NCBI RefSeq assembly: GCF_014641615.1
Contig: NZ_BMIB01000004.1
Coordinates: forward strand, 984,785 to 1,048,784
DNA length: 64,000 nt
Reading direction: 5' to 3'
Origin: Filimonas zeae
Lineage (GTDB): Bacteria; Bacteroidota; Bacteroidia; Chitinophagales; Chitinophagaceae
Shown: positions 32,043 through 40,224 of the stretch, piece after piece
Position numbering within the stretch: position 1 is the stretch's first letter
How the letters are laid out: the number at the start of each line of letters is the position of its first letter
Made by a program: the position numbers and the translations under genes
Notes under the pieces: generated by a model
Databases searched by the model: none
What the model saw: the letters and a program-made list of their open reading frames with translations, nothing else
Told to the model about the DNA's origin: nothing

Positions 32043-33419
32043 TTATTGCGCAGCAGTGGCGTTGTTAACACTATGCCTCCATTGTTCCAGATTTTTACAG
32101 CCTGCAAAGTCTTTATCAATATTTATGTAATAGCCGGGAATATGCTCCGCAAACCATTTTCTCATTACATGCTCTTTCTTTTCTTCCATTACGCGCTTGG
32201 CCACACGGTCGTAATCATCTTTCAGGTTTTCGCGGTGTGGTTCTGTGCGGCTCTTTAATAAAATCATACGCACTGCATTTCTACCTCTTTCGTCTGTAAA
32301 TGATTGTGGTGCAGAAATATCACCCACCTTCATGCCTTTCAGCAATGTTACCATGTCTTTATCTAAACCGTCAATAGTCAGATAGTTGCTGCCGTCCTGT
32401 TTGTTGCTGATGGCACCACCATTAAACTTACTATTTTCATCATCGCTATGCTTATTTACGGCTTCATTGAATGTAAAAGCGCCAGCTTGAATTTTACCAC
32501 GAATACTATCCAGCTTGTTCTTGGCATCCTTAATCTCATCTTCTGTAACAGTAGGTATACGAAGAATATGTCTTACCACAGCGTCATCACCAGAGCGGCT
32601 TACCAGCTGTAAAATGTGTAAACCAAATTTGGAGCGGAATACGTTAGAAATCTGCCCTTCCTTTAAACGGAAAGCAGTGGAAAGAAACGTAGGGTCCCAC
32701 ATGCCTTTATCATTACGGTTCAGATTATACTGCCCGCCATTCTCTTTTACACCAGGGTCCTGAGAATATAATTTAGCCAGCAATTCAAAGGTTTTAGTGC
32801 CATTCTCCACCTGCTTTTTCATATCATTCAGCTGGTTGGTTACATATTCCTCCACATCACGGTTGGGCTTGGGATACACAATAATCTGGCTTATCTCCAG
32901 TTCGCTTTCATAGAAAGCAAGACTGTCTTTCGGAATTTTATCGTAGAAGGCTTTTACTTCTACCGGAGTTACCCGCACCCCATCCAGAATTTTACCGCGC
33001 ATCTGGTCTGCCAGCTTTCTTTCACGGAAAATAGGACGGAAATCATCTTTAATCTGATATACCGTTTTACCGGCAATCTCCTCCAGAATCTGCTGTGTAC
33101 CGTACATCTGAATAAAGCCACGCACCTGGTTGTCCAGCAAAGCTTCAATCTCATCATCTGTTACTACCAGTGAGTCCCGTTGTGCCTGTAATACCAGTGC
33201 TTTCCGGATTAATTCAGACTCCAGTATGTCACACTGATCCGGAATTACCGGTGCGCCCTGCCTTTTATAGTCAGCAATTGCGTTAAGAATATCTGATCGC
33301 AAAATAATTTTATCACCCACCTGAGCGGCAATATTGTCAATCAGAAACTTCTTCGACTGGGCCTTTGCCATTATCATGGCTCCAAATACCAGCAGTGAGC
33401 AAATGAATACTTTTTTCAT
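32043..33419 (-). CDS. SurA-like periplasmic peptidyl-prolyl isomerase
   Basis: 458 residues: a signal peptide (MKKVFICSLLVFGAMIMAKAQ), an N-terminal SurA-type chaperone helix region (IAAQVGDKIILRSDILNAI, EALLDNQVRGFIQMYG) and two parvulin domains, at about residues 175-280 (SQIIVYP, DPGVKENGGQYN, VFRSKFGLHILQLV) and 285-390 (AVVRHILRIP, HSDDENSKFNGGAIS). It assists folding of outer-membrane proteins. It starts upstream of its own terminator and is separated from infB by another terminator, so it is an independent unit. Length is near that of E. coli SurA. Confidence 0.88.
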   Translation of the reverse strand: MKKVFICSLLVFGAMIMAKAQSKKFLIDNIAAQVGDKIILRSDILNAIADYKRQGAPVIPDQCDILESELIRKALVLQAQRDSLVVTDDEIEALLDNQVRGFIQMYGTQQILEEIAGKTVYQIKDDFRPIFRERKLADQMRGKILDGVRVTPVEVKAFYDKIPKDSLAFYESELEISQIIVYPKPNRDVEEYVTNQLNDMKKQVENGTKTFELLAKLYSQDPGVKENGGQYNLNRNDKGMWDPTFLSTAFRLKEGQISNVFRSKFGLHILQLVSRSGDDAVVRHILRIPTVTEDEIKDAKNKLDSIRGKIQAGAFTFNEAVNKHSDDENSKFNGGAISNKQDGSNYLTIDGLDKDMVTLLKGMKVGDISAPQSFTDERGRNAVRMILLKSRTEPHRENLKDDYDRVAKRVMEEKKEHVMRKWFAEHIPGYYINIDKDFAGCKNLEQWRHSVNNATAAQ

Positions 33420-33504
33420 AAACTTTTAGTGCCAGGCTTCAACAACCTGTTAGTGCTGTCAAAAATAGCTATTCCCCCCATCCATCACGCAGTGTGAAAG
33501 GGTT

Positions 33505-33542
33505 TTAACAAAAAAATCCCGATGTTCAGTACACCGGGATTT
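33505..33542 (-). terminator. Terminator of the rimP-nusA-infB operon
   Basis: AAATCCCG (33514-33521) pairs with CGGGATTT (33535-33542). On the minus strand TTTTTTTGTT follows, about 20 nt after the infB stop. Confidence 0.8.
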
Positions 33543-33562
33543 ACTGATATATTTTACTGAAT

Positions 33563-36500
33563 TTACAGCGTACGTTTTACTTCTTCTTCTTCGAAGGCTT
33601 CTACAATATCCCCTACTTTCAGATCGCTGAAGTTTTTGATGGTCAAACCACACTCGTAACCGGTAGCCACATCCTTCACGTCGTCTTTGTAACGTTTCAG
33701 GCTGCCCAGCTCGGCGTGTGCGCCTTCGCCTTTGGGATATTCCACAATACCATCGCGGATGATACGGATTTTGTTGTTGCGGCTGATTTTGCCATCCAGT
33801 ACGTAACAACCTGCCACCGTAGCTTTGTCGAATTTGTACACCTCGCGTACTTCCACGTTGGCCACAATTTTCTCCTGAATCTTCGGCTCCAGCATCCCTT
33901 CCATCGCGCTCTTCACTTCTTCAATAGCGTTGTAGATGATAGAGTAGGTTTTAATCTGTACACCTTCGTTTTCTGCCAGCTTGTTCGCCTGCATAGACGG
34001 ACGTACGTTAAAGCCTACGATTACCGCGTCAGAAGCTGTTGCCAGCAATACGTCACTTTCAGAAATCTGACCTACCGCTTTATGTACCACGCGTACCGCA
34101 ATCTCCTGCGTACTCAGTTTCTGCAAGCTGTCACTCAGGGCTTCTACAGAACCATCCACGTCACCTTTGATGATAATATTCAGTTCTTTAAAGTTACCCA
34201 GTGCCAAACGACGGCCAATTTCATCCAGCGTAATATGCTTACGTGCACGTAAACCTTGTTCACGTAATATCTGCGCACGTTTGGTAGCTACATCTTTCGC
34301 TTCTGCTTCGTCTGTAAATACTCTGATTTTTTCACCCGCCTGAGGGGCACCGTTCAGGCCCAGTATTACTACCGGTGAACTTGGTGGCACTTCCTGCACG
34401 CGCTGGTTACGTTCGTTGAACATCGCTTTCACACGACCATAGTATTGTCCGGACACCACCAGGTCACCCTGACGTAAAGTACCGTTTTGTACCAGAATCG
34501 TTGCTACATAACCACGCCCTTTATCCAGAGAAGCTTCAATTACACTACCGCTGGCTTCCCTTTCAGGATTGGCTTTCAGATCCAGTAATTCTGCTTCCAG
34601 TAATATTTTCTCCAGTAACAGATCTACGTTCAGTCCTTTTTTCGCACTCAACTCCTGGCTCTGGAACTTACCGCCCCATTCTTCTACCAGAATGTTCTGT
34701 TGTGATAACTGCTCGTATATCTTCTTAGGATTCGCTCCGTCTTTATCAATTTTGTTGATGGCAAATACCATCGGCAACTGTGCTGCCTGTGCGTGAGAAA
34801 TAGCTTCCTTGGTCTGTGGCATCACCGCATCGTCCGCTGCTACCACAATAACCGCCACGTCAGCCGCTTTGGCACCACGGGCACGCATCGCAGTAAACGC
34901 TTCGTGACCAGGTGTATCCAGGAAGGTGATTTTTTTACCGCCGGCAGTAGTTACCTGGTAAGCACCAATGTGCTGGGTAATACCACCTGCTTCACCTGCC
35001 ACTACGTTTGCACTACGGATATAGTCAAGTAACGAGGTTTTACCGTGGTCAACGTGACCCATGATAGTCACAATCGGTGCACGTGATACCTGGTTCTCAC
35101 CATCTTCAATGATATCGTCTTCGTCTTCTTCCTCAACGTCATCAATACCAATAAATTCTACCTCATAGCCAAATTCGCTGGCAACCAGTTCAATTACCTC
35201 GGCATCCAGGCGCTGGTTAATGGATACCATGATACCCAGTCCCATACACTTGCTGATAACCTCTGTAAAGTTTACATCCATCAGACTGGCCAGTTCGCTT
35301 ACGGTTACAAACTCAGTTACCTGCAGTTTGTTGTCCTCTATGCCACTGCCCATTGATTCTGCAGCTTCTTCGCGCTTGGCACGACGATATTTTGCTTTCA
35401 GGCTCTTACCGCGGCCACCCGCACCCGCCAGTTTGGCCTGCGTTTGCCGGATTTTCTCCTGAATTTCTTTCTGATCTATTTCTTTGTCTTCTCTGCGGAA
35501 GCCACCACCAGTGTTGCTGTTACGGTCATTACGGTTGCCACCTCTGTTAGGACCGCCCTGACCACCACGGTTCTGGCCACCCTGGCCGCCTTGCTGAGGA
35601 CCGCGGTTACCGCCTTGTCCCTGCTGGCCGCCTCTGTTGTAGCCGCCGCCTTGCTGACCACCCTGGCCCTGGTAACCACCCTGGCGCTGACCGCCCTGGC
35701 CTTGTCCCTGACCCTGATAACCACCCTGGCGCTGGCCACCCTGGCCCTGACCGCCCTGATAAGGAGGACGCTGACCACCCTGGCCCTGCTGTCCACCCTG
35801 GTATGGAGGACGCTGTCCTTGCTGGCCCTGTCCGCCGCCCTGACCTTGCTGGCCCTGACCGCCACCCGGAACGTTTTTATCCAGCGGAATACGTTTCCGC
35901 TTGCGTTTTTCATCCCGCTGACCACCAGCTTTGGGTCTTGTATCGCTATCTACAGGTAAGTTAATTTTACCCAGAATCTTAGGCCCTTCAATTTTATCGG
36001 CCTTAATATTTTCTATCACAGGTGCTCCGTTGTCAGTTGCTGCTGCGTCCTGCTGCCTTTCTTCAGGGGCTGCTTGTGCCGTCTGCTGCTCTGCTACAGG
36101 AGTTGTTTTATTTTCAGTTTCTTTTACAGGCTCCGGCGCTTTAACCGCAGTTGGCTGTTGCGGCTGAGGCTGGGCCTTCGGCTCTTCCTTCGCAGGCTCT
36201 GCAACTTCCTGTTTAGGTTGTGTAACATCTTCCTTCTTCGGAGCAGGCTGTGCAGCCGGTGCTTCCGTTTTAGGTTTGTTTGCCGGTGTATTATTGGTAT
36301 TAGGTACAACCTTTTTAGGCCGGGTAGAGGAGTCAATAGCTGATAAGTCAATCTTATCAATAATCTTAGGTCCAATACCTGTTGCAACCTTGGTAATTTC
36401 CGGTTCCGCAGCGGGAGGTGGCGCAGGAGCCTGCGGTTTCTCTTCTACAGCTGGCGGTGGCGGAGTTTCCACTACCACAGGTTTTACTTCTTTAGGTTCG

Positions 36501-36931
36501 GCTACCGGAGGTGCTTCCACTACCGGTGGCTTAGGTTCTTCTTTTGGTTTTTCCGGTTCTTTTTCTTTTACCGGCTCTGCCACGGGCGGTGGCGGAGGTG
36601 GTGGTGTTACCGCTTTAGGCTCTTCTTTAGGAGCTGCTGCTTTTCTTGCGGCAGCTAAAGCGGCGGCGGCAGCGGCATCCTCTTCTTCTTTCTTCTTCTT
36701 CTCCGCCTGCATTCCTTTCGGAATTTCAATCTGGTCAGCTTTGTTCTTTGCTACCTTATCACTCTGAAACTCGCGCTGCAAAGCATGGTACATGGGCTCT
36801 GACAGCTTAGCAGTCGCTTTCAGATCATCCCTCATAAATCCTTTGCCAACAAGGAACTCCACCAGTGTATCCTGACCGATGTTGAATTCCTTGGCGGCAG
36901 CCAACAACCTTGGTAATTTCAATTCTGACAT
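33563..36931 (-). CDS. infB: Translation initiation factor IF-2
   Basis: 1,122 residues, longer than E. coli IF-2 (890). A short N-terminal IF2N-like domain (1-60) is followed by about 290 residues rich in Pro, Glu, Lys and Ala. A Gly/Gln/Arg-rich stretch spans residues 354-478, and a second IF2N helix region with LASLMDVNFTEVISKCMGLG lies near 545-570. The GTPase core has G1 GHVDHGKT (625-632), G3 DTPGH (672-676) and G4 NKID (about 726). The C-terminal domains for 50S and initiator-tRNA binding end in EEEEVKRTL. It delivers fMet-tRNA to the 30S subunit. Last gene of rimP-nusA-infB; the gap to nusA is 61 nt. Confidence 0.96.
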   Translation of the reverse strand: MSELKLPRLLAAAKEFNIGQDTLVEFLVGKGFMRDDLKATAKLSEPMYHALQREFQSDKVAKNKADQIEIPKGMQAEKKKKEEEDAAAAAALAAARKAAAPKEEPKAVTPPPPPPPVAEPVKEKEPEKPKEEPKPPVVEAPPVAEPKEVKPVVVETPPPPAVEEKPQAPAPPPAAEPEITKVATGIGPKIIDKIDLSAIDSSTRPKKVVPNTNNTPANKPKTEAPAAQPAPKKEDVTQPKQEVAEPAKEEPKAQPQPQQPTAVKAPEPVKETENKTTPVAEQQTAQAAPEERQQDAAATDNGAPVIENIKADKIEGPKILGKINLPVDSDTRPKAGGQRDEKRKRKRIPLDKNVPGGGQGQQGQGGGQGQQGQRPPYQGGQQGQGGQRPPYQGGQGQGGQRQGGYQGQGQGQGGQRQGGYQGQGGQQGGGYNRGGQQGQGGNRGPQQGGQGGQNRGGQGGPNRGGNRNDRNSNTGGGFRREDKEIDQKEIQEKIRQTQAKLAGAGGRGKSLKAKYRRAKREEAAESMGSGIEDNKLQVTEFVTVSELASLMDVNFTEVISKCMGLGIMVSINQRLDAEVIELVASEFGYEVEFIGIDDVEEEDEDDIIEDGENQVSRAPIVTIMGHVDHGKTSLLDYIRSANVVAGEAGGITQHIGAYQVTTAGGKKITFLDTPGHEAFTAMRARGAKAADVAVIVVAADDAVMPQTKEAISHAQAAQLPMVFAINKIDKDGANPKKIYEQLSQQNILVEEWGGKFQSQELSAKKGLNVDLLLEKILLEAELLDLKANPEREASGSVIEASLDKGRGYVATILVQNGTLRQGDLVVSGQYYGRVKAMFNERNQRVQEVPPSSPVVILGLNGAPQAGEKIRVFTDEAEAKDVATKRAQILREQGLRARKHITLDEIGRRLALGNFKELNIIIKGDVDGSVEALSDSLQKLSTQEIAVRVVHKAVGQISESDVLLATASDAVIVGFNVRPSMQANKLAENEGVQIKTYSIIYNAIEEVKSAMEGMLEPKIQEKIVANVEVREVYKFDKATVAGCYVLDGKISRNNKIRIIRDGIVEYPKGEGAHAELGSLKRYKDDVKDVATGYECGLTIKNFSDLKVGDIVEAFEEEEVKRTL
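35498..35872 (-). repeat. Gly/Gln/Arg low-complexity repeat inside infB
   Basis: About 125 codons (residues 354-478 of IF-2) built of short degenerate units such as GQGGQ, RPPYQGGQ, RQGGYQGQ and NRGGQ. At the DNA level this is a run of imperfect short tandem repeats. The composition is that of RGG/prion-like disordered RNA-binding segments. Confidence 0.85.
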
Positions 36932-36992
36932 ATTAATTTCACTTCCCCGGCCTTTGCAACGCTGCAGTACCGGAGAATTTTTTTGACTTTAC

Positions 36993-38240
36993 TTATTCTT
37001 TCTCAAACTCTTCCTTCAGTATCCTTCTCACATCTGTAATCGTTTCTTTTTCCAAATCGGTTCTGCGCTCCAGCTCTTCCACTGTTAAATTTAACACACT
37101 GCGGGCAGTATCGCAACCTACTTTTTTCAGTGCCTCAATAATCCATGGTTCAATTTCGTCGGTGAATTCATCCATATCAATATCAAACTCTTCCACTTCA
37201 CCTTCATTGTCACGATAAACATCCAACTCATAACCCGTCAATTCACAGGCCAATTTTATGTTTACGCCACGACGGCCAATTGCCAGCGAAACCTGATCGG
37301 CTTTCAGATAAACTTCTGCGTGTTTCTTTTCATTGTCTAACTCCATGTAGCTGATCTTGGCAGGAGTTAACGAACGTTGAATCAGTAACTGAGTATTGCT
37401 GGTATAGTTAATAACATCAATGTTCTCATTCTTTAATTCCCGTACAATTCCATGAATACGGCTACCTTTCATACCAACGCAGGCGCCTACAGGGTCAATG
37501 CGGTCGTCGAAACTTTCTACGGCAACTTTGGCTCTTTCGCCTGGCTCACGAACAATTTTGCGGATAGTAATCAGGCCGTCAAATATCTCCGGAACCTCAA
37601 TTTCAAGCAATTTAGCCAGAAATTCCGGACTAGTACGGCTAAGAATGATTACAGGCGTATTATTTTTCATATCCACGCGTCTTACAACAGCACGGATATT
37701 CTCTCCTTTTTTGAAATAATCCTGCGGAATCTGCTCGCTTTTAGGCAAAATCAACTCACTTCCTTCTTCATCCAGTAACAGCACTTCCTTCTTCCAAACC
37801 TGATAAACTTCCGCACTGATGATATCACCAATACGGTCGCTGTACTTTTTCACCAGCACGTTTTTCTTCAGATCGCTGATACGGCTGGCCAGGGTTTGTT
37901 TGGCAGCCAGAATGGCACGACGGCCAAAATCCAGCATGTCCACTTCTTCATATAATTCTTCGCCTACCTCAAAGTCAGGCTCAATTTTTACCGCATCGCT
38001 ATAACCAATCTCTGCCAGTGGGTCCATCACCTCCCCATCTTCCACAATTACCCGGCGGCGTATAATTTCAAGGTCACCCTTCTCGGCGTTAACAATTACA
38101 TCAAAGTTATTGTCATCACCGTATTTTTTACGAAGCAAGGTTTTAAATACATCCTCCACCACTTTCATCATGGTTGGGCGGTCTATATTTTCAGCATCTT
38201 TGAAGTCCTGGAATGCTTCGATGAGGTTGATACTTGCCAT
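36993..38240 (-). CDS. nusA: Transcription termination/antitermination factor NusA
   Basis: 415 residues: N-terminal RNAP-binding domain (1-130), S1 domain (about 131-200, EVYQVWKKEVLLL, GENIRAVVRRVDM), two KH domains (PGERAKVAVESFDDRIDPVG, GMKGSRIHGIVREL, IGRRGVNIKLACELTG) and a C-terminal helical tail with one acidic repeat-like segment (IIEALKKVGCDTARSVL). It lacks the second acidic repeat of E. coli, as is usual in the phylum. It lies between rimP (52-nt gap) and infB. Confidence 0.95.
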   Translation of the reverse strand: MASINLIEAFQDFKDAENIDRPTMMKVVEDVFKTLLRKKYGDDNNFDVIVNAEKGDLEIIRRRVIVEDGEVMDPLAEIGYSDAVKIEPDFEVGEELYEEVDMLDFGRRAILAAKQTLASRISDLKKNVLVKKYSDRIGDIISAEVYQVWKKEVLLLDEEGSELILPKSEQIPQDYFKKGENIRAVVRRVDMKNNTPVIILSRTSPEFLAKLLEIEVPEIFDGLITIRKIVREPGERAKVAVESFDDRIDPVGACVGMKGSRIHGIVRELKNENIDVINYTSNTQLLIQRSLTPAKISYMELDNEKKHAEVYLKADQVSLAIGRRGVNIKLACELTGYELDVYRDNEGEVEEFDIDMDEFTDEIEPWIIEALKKVGCDTARSVLNLTVEELERRTDLEKETITDVRRILKEEFEKE

Positions 38241-38292
38241 ATAATTACAATTTTCACTTATTACACAGGGCCTTGCGGCGCCGTATAATTTT

Positions 38293-38763
38293 TTAGAATT
38301 TTATTTGAACGGTTGTTGTTTTAATATTCTCAAAAGGAATTACCACCTGCTGGGTAACTGCTTTTTTACCCTTACCGGTAGTTTCTTCAATAATAATATC
38401 ACTGTCGGCCACCTGAATCAGTTTGCCCTCTTTTACAGTACCATCATTAAAAGATACTTCCACAAAGCGGTCAATATTACGCGTATACTGCCTTAACATT
38501 TTCAGCGGCTCACCTACACCGGCGCTGGATACTTCCAGAGAAAATTCACCCTCAGGGTAAAAACCTGCCTCTTCAATTTTTTTGTACAGTTGTCTGTTAA
38601 TACGCACACATTTATCAATGGTTACGCCGTTGTCCCCGTCAATAAACACTTTTATGTTATTGGTGGGCTTAATTCTTACCTGAATCAGAAAATATTCCGG
38701 TTCCGGAGCCAATAACTCCAGCAACAATGCTTCAATTTTCTGTATCTGCTCTTCCGTTGTCAT
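38293..38763 (-). CDS. rimP: Ribosome maturation factor RimP
   Basis: 156 residues of the RimP family, which acts in 30S assembly: the N-terminal alpha/beta domain (YFLIQVRIKPTNNIKVFIDG, GVTIDKCVRINRQLYKKIEE, FSLEVSSAGVGEPLK) and the C-terminal SH3-like barrel (FVEVSFNDGTVKEGKLIQVA). First gene of rimP-nusA-infB. Its leader carries a terminator-like hairpin and a 15-codon upstream ORF whose stop overlaps the rimP ATG. Confidence 0.93.
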   Translation of the reverse strand: MTTEEQIQKIEALLLELLAPEPEYFLIQVRIKPTNNIKVFIDGDNGVTIDKCVRINRQLYKKIEEAGFYPEGEFSLEVSSAGVGEPLKMLRQYTRNIDRFVEVSFNDGTVKEGKLIQVADSDIIIEETTGKGKKAVTQQVVIPFENIKTTTVQIKF

Positions 38764-38807
38764 ACCTGTTGTAAAAAAGAGAAGGGAACGTCCTCCGTTC
38801 CCTTCAT
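38760..38807 (-). CDS. Possible 15-codon upstream ORF in the rimP leader
   Basis: ATG at 38807 opens a 15-residue frame (MKGTEDVPFSFLQQV) whose TGA overlaps the rimP ATG as ATGA. It spans the hairpin and T tract of the leader, so its translation would affect folding of the terminator. No ribosome binding site is seen in front. A frame this short can arise by chance. Confidence 0.3.
   Translation of the reverse strand: MKGTEDVPFSFLQQV
38773..38805 (-). terminator. Terminator-like hairpin in the rimP-nusA-infB leader (candidate attenuator)
   Basis: A perfect 10-bp stem GAAGGGAACG/CGTTCCCTTC (38781-38790 with 38796-38805) with a 5-nt loop, followed on the minus strand by TCTTTTTT and then 9 nt to the rimP ATG. 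It lies downstream of the promoter at 38826, thus inside the transcript it would cut. Confidence 0.65.
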
Positions 38808-38825
38808 AGTTTCATATTTCCGGGG

Positions 38826-38858
38826 CAAAGGTAAGATAATCAGGTGGTGTATTCCAAA
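38826..38858 (-). promoter_or_regulatory. Promoter of rimP-nusA-infB
   Basis: On the minus strand TTTG (38855-38858), 21 nt, TACCTTTG (38826-38833): a strong match to the Bacteroidota consensus. The leader is about 57 nt. Confidence 0.7.
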
Positions 38859-38951
38859 CTTTTATTGCCTGTATCCGCTTTTTAGCCCCCGGCAGCGTTA
38901 ACGGATTGCAAAAAAAGCAGGCTTTGGCTCCCATGGAAAACGCGCAGGTAC

Positions 38952-38959
38952 TACCTTTA
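38952..38959 (+). promoter_or_regulatory. -7-like element TACCTTTA of the DUF4834 gene
   Basis: TAnnTTTA followed by CCACT and the ATG at 38965. Confidence 0.4.
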
Positions 38960-38964
38960 CCACT

Positions 38965-39210
38965 ATGCGATATGTATTTATAGCCGCCGCACTCTACATT
39001 CTTTACAAGCTGGTGTTCGATCTCATCATCCCGGTATCACGTGCTACCTCTCAGGTTCGCTCGCAGATGCGTCAGATGCAGGAAGCACAGCAACAGCAGT
39101 TTCAGCAACAACAGCAGGCACAGGCCCATACGGCTGACCGCCAGCGGTCAGAACCAACTGCGCCTAAACCATCCAAAGACGATTATCTCGATTTTGAAGA
39201 AATTAAATAG
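38965..39210 (+). CDS. DUF4834-like small membrane-anchored protein
   Basis: 81 residues: one N-terminal hydrophobic helix (VFIAAALYILYKLVFDLII), a Gln-rich cytoplasmic segment and a C-terminal acidic DDYLDFEEIK motif typical of this Bacteroidota family. Function unknown. It converges with the HAD gene (7 nt between stops). Confidence 0.7.
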   Translation: MRYVFIAAALYILYKLVFDLIIPVSRATSQVRSQMRQMQEAQQQQFQQQQQAQAHTADRQRSEPTAPKPSKDDYLDFEEIK

Positions 39211-39217
39211 GAGGTTG

Positions 39218-39838
39218 CTACAGCAGCCCCAGATCTAAAACCGTTGCCGGGTGTTGCAGGTAAACCGTCTGCAAGCCCGCTTCCTGCGCTCCCTGAATAT
39301 TTTTGCTGGTATCATCAATAAATAATGTTTCAGCAACAGCCAGCCCCTCTCTGCTGCACAATTCCAGAAAAGAGGCAGGATAAGGCTTTCTCAGCCCCAG
39401 CGTGTGCGAATAATAGGCACGGATAAAATAATCATCGAAATTCCGGCCATTGTTCAGCCTGCTGAAGTCTGCACTAAACGCCTCATGATGAATCTGATTG
39501 GTATTGGAAAACAGGTAAATACGGTATTTGTCTTTCACCTTATCCAACCACTCCAGTCTTTCCGGTGGAAAATCCAGTAACATGGCGTTCCATGCACCCC
39601 TTATCTGTTCATCAGAAACGGCAAGCCCCGTTTGCTGCCTGAACTGCTGGTAAAATTCCTCCGGAGATACCTTTCCGGTTTCCAGATCTTCAAACAAATG
39701 GTTGGCATGGCTTTGAGTAAACAGGGCGTCAAAATCTGTTACGCCCAGGTCAATAAACGCCTGGCGGGTAGCTCCATAGTCAATATTCAGGAATACCCCT
39801 CCCAAATCAAATATGATATTCTGTACGGGTTGTTGCAT
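39218..39838 (-). CDS. HAD-superfamily (IA) hydrolase
   Basis: 206 residues. Motif I is IIFDLGGVFLNID: the nucleophile Asp is present, but the usual acid/base Asp of DxD is replaced by Gly, as is common in YihX-like members. Motif II is YLFSNTNQ, motif III Lys is in LGLRKPYPASF, and motif IV is FIDDTSKNIQGA. Similar to YihX/alpha-glucose-1-phosphatase-like and 2-haloacid-dehalogenase-like proteins. Substrate unknown. Confidence 0.85.
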   Translation of the reverse strand: MQQPVQNIIFDLGGVFLNIDYGATRQAFIDLGVTDFDALFTQSHANHLFEDLETGKVSPEEFYQQFRQQTGLAVSDEQIRGAWNAMLLDFPPERLEWLDKVKDKYRIYLFSNTNQIHHEAFSADFSRLNNGRNFDDYFIRAYYSHTLGLRKPYPASFLELCSREGLAVAETLFIDDTSKNIQGAQEAGLQTVYLQHPATVLDLGLL

Positions 39839-40224
39839 AGCAGCTAAGATAAGACGTAAAACCGCTTTAAAACAGTCTTTTACGTACTGATCTGTTTACA
39901 CACACTCAGGTAGAACACAGGCTGGCAGCGGCCCATGCTTAAAATATACTCCCGATTTTACACAGATTACATTAAATTGTTAATGATATTGAGCAAACTG
40001 CGATTCGCGCCTGTGATACAACTGTTTTAGCACATTAATATAAGCATATGAGAAAAAAGTTCGCTATCTGTTCACCCAATATAAAATTGTCTGAGCCCAG
40101 GGTAGAATAAAATAATTTCATCCCGGCGGGGAGCAAACACGCAATGTACCTTACTGCTTCTCCGGAAGCAGCGGGCCATGTTTTGACTATTTATAATGCA
40201 CATTAGAAACGAAATCTCCTTTGT
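39839..40224. other. 386-bp gene-free region before the AraC gene
   Basis: Promoter region of the AraC gene. It holds one clear hairpin, CTGCTTC-TCCG-GAAGCAG (40154-40171), and A/T-rich sequence; a 20-codon frame at 40048 is not convincing. No RNA gene or known operator is recognised. Confidence 0.4.

Noticed and set aside
35498..35872. CRISPR-like repeat array
   Set aside because: The repeats are short, degenerate and in frame within infB; no spacers of constant length.
35444..35959. Long plus-strand reading frame of 171 codons opposite the infB repeat
   Set aside because: It is the antisense of a compositionally biased Gly/Gln tract; its Leu/Thr/Ala repeats follow from that bias and it has no start signal.
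40048..40110. 20-codon plus-strand frame in the AraC upstream region
   Set aside because: No ribosome binding site, no conservation evidence, and short enough to occur by chance.
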